DNA from: Tritrichomonas musculus
Lineage: Eukaryota; Parabasalia; Tritrichomonadida; Tritrichomonadidae
Assembly: GCA_039105265.1 (NCBI GenBank)
Contig: JAPFFF010000038.1
Span: forward strand, 744,001 to 808,000
Length of the DNA stretch: 64,000 nucleotides
Direction: 5' to 3'
The translations under genes were made by a program, and so were the position numbers. Of this stretch, positions 58,488 through 64,000 are shown one piece after another. Within the stretch, counting starts at the first letter, position 1. Every line of letters starts with the position of its first letter. The notes beneath the pieces were generated by a model. The model was not told where the DNA came from. It did no database searches and saw nothing but the letters and a program-made list of their open reading frames with translations.

Positions 58488-60611
58488 ATGAATCAACAAG
58501 ATATTGAACAATTTCCTATATTTTATTTTCGGAAAATGAAAGATATTGAAGAAAAATTTCTGGACTTTCTAGAAAAACAAAATAATCTTGATGAAAATTT
58601 AAACTTGTTTAATTCTTATTTTAAAGACAACAAAATTTCTGAAAATAAATATGAAATAAAATCATTTTTATATCTTATTGTCGCAATTTCAAACCATTAT
58701 CATCGTTCACAATATTTCTTCAGCAAAATTGAATTCATATTGAAAATCTTTCAAAAATCAATTCAAATTTTTTTTACAAATTCAGAAATTTTCAATATTT
58801 TTAGCACAAACAAACGACTTCTTTTAATTCTATTTAATTTCAAAATCCTAAAACCAGATAATGTAATATATTCAATTTTAAAAAACAATAAAAAATATGT
58901 TAACAAACAATATCTAGAGTATTTTTATATCGAATTTGAACCATTCATTAAAGCAGATTCAAATCAAGAAAATACAATACAAGAACATTCAATTGGTGAA
59001 TTTAAACAAAAAAGAGAAAAAGGTGAAAATGATCATTTCATTTGTGAACTTATTCGAAATGATTTAGTTATTGATTTCATTACTTATACCAATAAAACAA
59101 ACATATCATTATCTTCAACAATTCAACAATCAATATATGAAACAAATTTATTTTTGTTAAATAAAAATCCATCATTAATTGAATATTCTGCGTTTTTTGG
59201 ATCAATTCAAATCTTTAGATATTTATTTCAGCAAAAAGTTGAGTTGACAACATCAATTTGGCCTTATGCAATTCATGGCAAAAATGGAGAAATAATTCAT
59301 TTTATTGAATATCAAAAAATCAGCACTTTAAATAATTCATATCAATATCTTATTATTGAAGCAATCAAATGCCATCATAATGAATTAATAGATTATTTCA
59401 GAAATAATTTTTGTGAAAAAGAAAAAATATACGATTTTTTCCTATATAGAAAAAGTTTGAAATACTATAATTTTGCTTTTTTAACAGATGATATAATCAG
59501 TTTATTAATGCCAGGATTTGAATATAATATTCCTTATTATTTATGTAAATATGACTATTACTTAATTGTTGAATTTCTTCTAAAAAACACTAAAACTTTG
59601 AATATAAATAAATTATATACAATCTACAAGCCTATTGATCATAAAAATACTAATATTGTTTTATCCATATCAATTAAAAATGGAGAGTTAGATGACTTAT
59701 ATTCTGAAGAAGAAAAAGAATATGAAAAAGAAGATAAAAGATATTTTGAAATATTAAAAGAAAAAAGAAAATATACAACTTATTTTTATGATGAAGAAAA
59801 ATCAACAATTTTGAATGTCTCAATTCAAAAAGGTAATATTGATATAATTCAATTGTTAGTTTCTCAATCAAAAATTGACTTAAAAATCAAATCAACTAAA
59901 ATATATAAGGAAATTCAAACATCAATGGACGATTTCTATGAATACATCTTAATAACAGAAGAGAAAGCATTATTACATGAAGCCATTGAAAATGGAAACA
60001 TTGAAGTTGTTCAATTACTATTAAAAAATAAATTAGTCAATGTTAATGATAATGTATTAATTAAAAAAATTTATGTTGACTATTGTTCAACTGCAAATAC
60101 TCACTATGAAGAAAATTATGAAAAAACAATGTTTCATTTGGCCATTGAAAAAGGAACATTTGAAATTGTTAAATTGTTACTTTCAAATTCAAAAATTGAT
60201 ATCAAAAAGAAATCTATTTCAAAAATAAAAGAAGAAGGAGGATGCATTTGCTATACTTTTTCATTTAAAATAATTAAAAGATCATCGTTATTCTTTGCTA
60301 TTAACAACAGAAATATGACACTAAACCAACTTTTATTATCAAATAGACATATAAGCATTAATTCAGGAATAAAAATGTTAAATGAAAAAAAGAAAATATT
60401 GGAAGAAAAAACTCCATTATTTTTGGCAGTTGAAAATGAAAATACTGAATTAGTGAAACTTTTATTAAAACAACGTAAAATTAATATTAATTATATATGT
60501 ACATTTTACATATATCGTAATCATCAGAGAACTTTGGAAAAATGGACAGCTTTGGATTTAGCGAAAGAAAAGAATAATATAGAAATAATACATTTATTAT
60601 CAAAGAAATAA
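58488..60611 (+). CDS. DUF3447/ankyrin-repeat protein
   Basis: 707 residues. The helical N-terminal part (about 1-230) has the trichomonad signature NIFSTNKRLLLILFNFKIL followed by IEYSAFFGSIQIFRYLFQ, i.e. DUF3447 type. Ankyrin units with long Lys/Tyr/Glu-rich insertions follow from about 440 to the end (LHEAIENGNIEVVQLLLKN, LFLAVENENTELVKLLLKQ). A highly expanded family in trichomonads, function unknown, presumably protein binding. Ile/Asn/Lys-rich and intact. Confidence 0.88.
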   Translation: MNQQDIEQFPIFYFRKMKDIEEKFLDFLEKQNNLDENLNLFNSYFKDNKISENKYEIKSFLYLIVAISNHYHRSQYFFSKIEFILKIFQKSIQIFFTNSEIFNIFSTNKRLLLILFNFKILKPDNVIYSILKNNKKYVNKQYLEYFYIEFEPFIKADSNQENTIQEHSIGEFKQKREKGENDHFICELIRNDLVIDFITYTNKTNISLSSTIQQSIYETNLFLLNKNPSLIEYSAFFGSIQIFRYLFQQKVELTTSIWPYAIHGKNGEIIHFIEYQKISTLNNSYQYLIIEAIKCHHNELIDYFRNNFCEKEKIYDFFLYRKSLKYYNFAFLTDDIISLLMPGFEYNIPYYLCKYDYYLIVEFLLKNTKTLNINKLYTIYKPIDHKNTNIVLSISIKNGELDDLYSEEEKEYEKEDKRYFEILKEKRKYTTYFYDEEKSTILNVSIQKGNIDIIQLLVSQSKIDLKIKSTKIYKEIQTSMDDFYEYILITEEKALLHEAIENGNIEVVQLLLKNKLVNVNDNVLIKKIYVDYCSTANTHYEENYEKTMFHLAIEKGTFEIVKLLLSNSKIDIKKKSISKIKEEGGCICYTFSFKIIKRSSLFFAINNRNMTLNQLLLSNRHISINSGIKMLNEKKKILEEKTPLFLAVENENTELVKLLLKQRKININYICTFYIYRNHQRTLEKWTALDLAKEKNNIEIIHLLSKK

Positions 60612-61477
60612 TTCTGTGCTTTTTAAGGAACTATTAAATAGAATTCTCTAGTTATTAATTGTCTCTAACAATGAATCATTAAAATTTAAATTGAATTAAA
60701 AATTCTATTTATTAATTTTTAAAGTTATCAAGAGGTTGTCTTTATCTAGGATTGTTAAGTCTCGATTTTCGATATCGATAATTGATCCATTTTTCTGATA
60801 TCAATATCAAATCACAAATTTTATCTCTGATATCAATAATGAATAAAAATAAAAGATCAATTATCAATATTGAAAATTTTTTAACGTATCAAAATTTTGT
60901 AATCTTTTTTAACTGATTACTTCACATATCTGTTATAAAATTTAATAAAAGCTGATTCTTTAACCTAATAAGTTAGAATATATATATTTTACGCCATTAA
61001 ATACTATTTTCAATGGTTTTTTCAGGTATTAATTTCGATTAATCAAGATTCGATTTCTAAAGAATATTTTTTTTGTATCACATTTCATACTTGATAATGG
61101 ATTTCATCAATTAAAATTTCCAATCGATGGCATTTTATTATCGATTATCTGAGTTAAAAAAAGTGCCAAACCTGATAATTGATACCAGAATAACAAGCCT
61201 ATCTTTATCAATATTTTGGAATGATTCTAAATAATTCTTTTTTTTTAAAAAAATTATATAAATAGAATTGGTCATTTACAGCTGTATTTTTGTATGTTTC
61301 GAAAAAAAAAAAATTGATACAAAGTCGATTATTTGTATAAATGACCAATTATAAAATGAAAAAAACATCAATATTGATGTTAACCGTTCTGGGTGATATT
61401 GTAAATAATTGACCAAATTTAATTGAAAAAAAATTCTGCCCAAATAATGATTTGAAAAAATATTTATATAAAAAATA
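60612..61477. other. Intergenic DNA with GATATC/AATTGAT iterations
   Basis: Between 60760 and 60900, short words such as GATATCAATA and GATCAATTATC recur in both directions, giving a weak fold-back; related words reappear near 61020-61190. No gene. Confidence 0.5.
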
Positions 61478-61484
61478 TCATTTA
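61478..61484 (+). promoter_or_regulatory. Initiator-like element of the synapsin-like gene
   Basis: TCATTTA, 4 bp before the ATG at 61489. The surrounding ~30 bp (ATATTTATATAAAAAA... TATCATTTACAAGA) recur at about 62785-62816, after the gene. Confidence 0.6.
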
Positions 61485-61488
61485 CAAG

Positions 61489-62700
61489 ATGAACGAAAAT
61501 AAAAAACTCCCTGTTGTTCTTGTTATAGGCCCTTTTAATGAAGATTGGTACCAATTATGCCAAGACTGCAAAGATAAATTTCAAATTGAACAAGCAAATT
61601 TTGAAGATATAGGAATATCATCATATTCTGACTATCCAATTGTATGTATTTCACCTCCAAGAGAAATTAAATATGAATTTCAGAAAAAAAATCGAGTTAT
61701 TAAACCATCTTTAATTGTTGTACGCTCATGTGTTCGCTATGTTGGAAGAAAATGTGGGGAAACACCAGATTTTAGAAATGTTTTATATGGTTTCATACAT
61801 GGTAATATTCCGATGATTAATTCTTTTGAGTCTCTTTTATTTGAACTCGAGAGGCCCATTATATTTGGAATATTAAAAGGAATTCAAGAAAAAATCGGTG
61901 AAAAAAATTTTCCATTAATTCCTCAAACATATTATTCCGACTCAAGTGAGATGATAACGTCCCCAGATGTACCATTTGTAATCAAGTATTCATACCCGCA
62001 TGCAGGTTATGGGAAAATACGAATTCGTGACAATCATGATTTTCCAGATATCCGAAGTATAGTTGCTATAGACAACCACTATTGTGCAGCCGAACCATTA
62101 ATTGATTCTGAATATGAACTACGAATTGTTTTTATTGCACCCGATTATTATCGTGCTCATAAAAGGTCATCATTCAATTGGAAGGTCAATTTCGGATCAC
62201 CAAACATTCGAGAAAATGTCGAAATGAACCAGACTTATAAAATGTGGGTCGATGAAGTTAGAAAAGCCATTCCTGGAATGGATTGTTTCGCCATTGACGC
62301 CATTGTTGACAAAGAAGGAAATCACTTCATCCTTGAAGTCAACGGTTCTTCCCAAGGTTTCGTCCCAGAACAACAAGAAGAATGCCTGGAGCAATTAAAG
62401 AAACTTGTCATTAGTAAAGTTGATGATATTGTCAATAAAAAGAAAGATACTGTTGATAATAAGCCATGTTTCGATGACGATTTGACAATAAAAAATTTGA
62501 ATCTGTCAAACGAAATTCGCGATTTGATGATTCAAAATAAAGATCAGAAATTGATGATTGATTCTTTAAAAAAGAAATTGGTCATGTGTAGCTCACAAAA
62601 ATCTCTTTTTAAATTTCGTTTTGAATGGTTGCTTTTATTCATTTTTGCTTCAATAATTGCAATTGCTTTCATCTATTTTGGAAGAACAAATCCCAAGTGA
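61489..62700 (+). CDS. Synapsin-like ATP-grasp protein with C-terminal membrane anchor
   Basis: 403 residues. Residues about 60-305 follow the synapsin order: IVVRSCVRYVG, DFRNVLYGF, PMINSFESLL, FPLIPQTYYSDSSEMIT, FVIKYSYPHAGYGKIRI, YCAAEPLIDSEYELRI, SSFNWKVNFGS, YKMWVDEVRKAI, and FILEVNGSSQG. Synapsins bind ATP through this ATP-grasp fold and, in animals, coat synaptic vesicles. Here a coiled coil (about 335-370) and a membrane helix at about 376-398 replace the animal C-terminal domains, so the protein is probably tail-anchored, facing the cytosol. Peptide ligase activity is an alternative, as in other ATP-grasp enzymes. Intact. Confidence 0.82.
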   Translation: MNENKKLPVVLVIGPFNEDWYQLCQDCKDKFQIEQANFEDIGISSYSDYPIVCISPPREIKYEFQKKNRVIKPSLIVVRSCVRYVGRKCGETPDFRNVLYGFIHGNIPMINSFESLLFELERPIIFGILKGIQEKIGEKNFPLIPQTYYSDSSEMITSPDVPFVIKYSYPHAGYGKIRIRDNHDFPDIRSIVAIDNHYCAAEPLIDSEYELRIVFIAPDYYRAHKRSSFNWKVNFGSPNIRENVEMNQTYKMWVDEVRKAIPGMDCFAIDAIVDKEGNHFILEVNGSSQGFVPEQQEECLEQLKKLVISKVDDIVNKKKDTVDNKPCFDDDLTIKNLNLSNEIRDLMIQNKDQKLMIDSLKKKLVMCSSQKSLFKFRFEWLLLFIFASIIAIAFIYFGRTNPK

Positions 62701-62857
62701 AAAATACAAATTATTAAAAAATGAAATGGCTTTAAAACTTTGCTCATTCTGAAATAAATTTTTTTTTTACTTCTCAAATTGAAATATTTATATAAAAAAA
62801 ATATCATTTACAAGAGGTTGACATTTTATTAATTGCTATTTTAAAATGAATAGAAAA
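62701..62857. other. Spacer holding a copy of the upstream promoter block
   Basis: At about 62785-62816 the sequence repeats the promoter region of the synapsin-like gene through TCATTTACAAGA, but no gene follows on the plus strand. It may be the scar of a tandem duplication. Confidence 0.5.
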
Positions 62858-63440
62858 TCATTTTGAAAGTAATTGATTAATTTTGTAATTTTCAGAATAA
62901 TCGATTGGTTTTTTCCCATGACTATCTTCAATATTAATGTCAATCTCTTTCTTTTCAAGCAAAAGTTTTATTATTTCAAGATTTCCTATTTCAACTGCAA
63001 GATGCAAAGCTGCCTTCTCTTCCATTTGATTGTTACCTGTGAAATGGAATGATTTTTCATTAATATTGATATCAGGCCTAGCCAACAATAACTTAATTGC
63101 ATTAATGTTTTGTTTCTCAATAGACATGTATAATGCTGTTTGCTCAAAAATCTCGATTTCATTGCCTAATATTGCTTTCATTGATCTGCTATTTATATCA
63201 AAATTTTCTTTTATTTTGATAAATTCATTTGAAAGAAATAATTGAATAATCTGAATTTGGTTATGGTCAATTGCGAATAGTAATGGAGATAATTCAATTA
63301 TTTCTCTCTTGTTTTGATATAATTCATGATTTTCTGATTTATATAATATATTAATATTAATCTTTTCATTAGCTAACAAAAGCTTAACAATCTCTATATA
63401 TCCTTTTTCAACTGCCAAATATAACACTGACTTACAAATA
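62858..63440 (-). pseudogene. Ankyrin-repeat gene fragment
   Basis: About 190 codons with five ankyrin-type units (LYLAVEKGYIEIVKLLLAN, ALHLAVEIGNLEIIKLLLEK, final GKKPIDYS). The frame is open upstream to about 63440 but has no ATG and runs into AT-rich repeats, so the front is missing. The family is the same as the DUF3447/ankyrin gene at 58.5 kb, on the other strand. The end looks natural (stop after INQLLSK). Confidence 0.75.
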
Positions 63441-64000
63441 TATATTATATTAAAATTTCATTCAAAGATATGATTTTGAATTATATTGAAAGATATGATT
63501 TTGAATTCTATTCAAAGATCAGTTTTGAATGAGTTTTCAGAAGTTTCAAATAGAATGATAAATTTCTCTCAAAATTTTGAATGATATTCCTTTCAATTTA
63601 ATATTTTAAGATTAAAATATGATTATCTTTAAATATAAATAAATATATAATAATCGTATCGGTGTAATTAAAGAAAATCTTATATAATTAAACATATCAT
63701 AATATGATTAAATAAAAAACCTATTAAGTCCCAAAAAGTCCCAGCATATTGAGTCGGGACCCATCTTTCAAAGATGTAATTTTGAATTATATTGAATGAT
63801 ATGATTTTGAATTCTTTTCAATTGTTCACTTTTTGAAGGCTGCCACTCCATTTGCTGTAGATTATGGAAGCTACTTTTTCAATTAAAATAAAAAAAACGA
63901 ATATGACAAAAAAATTCTGAGAAATTAATTTTTTATTTATTTTCATATTATATTTGCTTTTCTAATGCTAGTGATTTGGGAATCTACATCAAAGTGTCTT
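63441..64000. repeat. AT-rich DNA with AAGATATGATTTTGAATT repeats
   Basis: The word AAGATATGATTTTGAATT or a close form occurs at about 63475, 63495 and 63795, with an ATTTTGAATTATATTGAA core shared by both ends of the stretch. It breaks the front of the ankyrin gene, so it may be an inserted element of about 350-400 bp. No coding. Confidence 0.45.

Overview
The window looks like nuclear DNA of a trichomonad parabasalid, most like Tritrichomonas or Trichomonas. The evidence is compact AT-rich genes without visible introns, TCAYTW-type initiators a few bases before start codons, DUF3447/ankyrin and Sel1-repeat proteins, a surface subtilisin, a Cys-rich one-pass membrane protein, many dead gene fragments, and large Maverick/Polinton elements. 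The species is inferred, not proven.

Left half (1 to about 32.6 kb): one Maverick lies inside another. The outer element runs off the left edge and shows an adenain/Ulp1-like protease, an HNH endonuclease, a small amphipathic protein, an integrase and a protein-primed family B DNA polymerase. Its right boundary is probably near 32.4-33 kb, beyond six copies of an 18-bp repeat. The inner element (9016-31152, 22.1 kb) has 429-bp terminal inverted repeats that look identical by eye and a 5-bp target duplication (AACGT). It carries about 18 genes packed from repeat to repeat: integrase, packaging ATPase, double-jelly-roll major capsid protein, capsid-accessory candidates, DNA polymerase B, a KilA-N protein, an HNH endonuclease, a 1575-residue fibre-like membrane protein and several unknowns. 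It looks whole and recent, and it interrupts the outer element's polymerase gene. Each terminal repeat can itself fold back through 57-bp arms.

Middle (33-39.8 kb): AT-rich host DNA with a flavodoxin gene, a tRNA-Lys gene and remnants of a glycosyltransferase, a helical-repeat protein, a Ras GTPase (two inverted pieces), an Hsp70 and a protein kinase. Several inverted repeats look like small DNA transposons or fold-backs.

Right half (39.8-64 kb): host genes. A large membrane-anchored subtilisin with a Thr/Pro/Glu repeat stalk, a 1.1-kb inverted-repeat element, an alcohol-acetyltransferase-like protein, an alpha/beta hydrolase, an intact Sel1-repeat gene, a tRNA-Pro gene, a decayed Sel1 gene, a Cys-rich surface protein, a DUF3447/ankyrin protein, a synapsin-like ATP-grasp protein with a C-terminal membrane anchor, and a partial ankyrin gene.

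The strongest leads are the nested Maverick pair, the N-terminal LPGF module shared by three inner-element proteins, the structured non-coding stretch at 21.3-21.8 kb, LC8-type TQT motifs in outer-element proteins, and the tail-anchored synapsin homologue.
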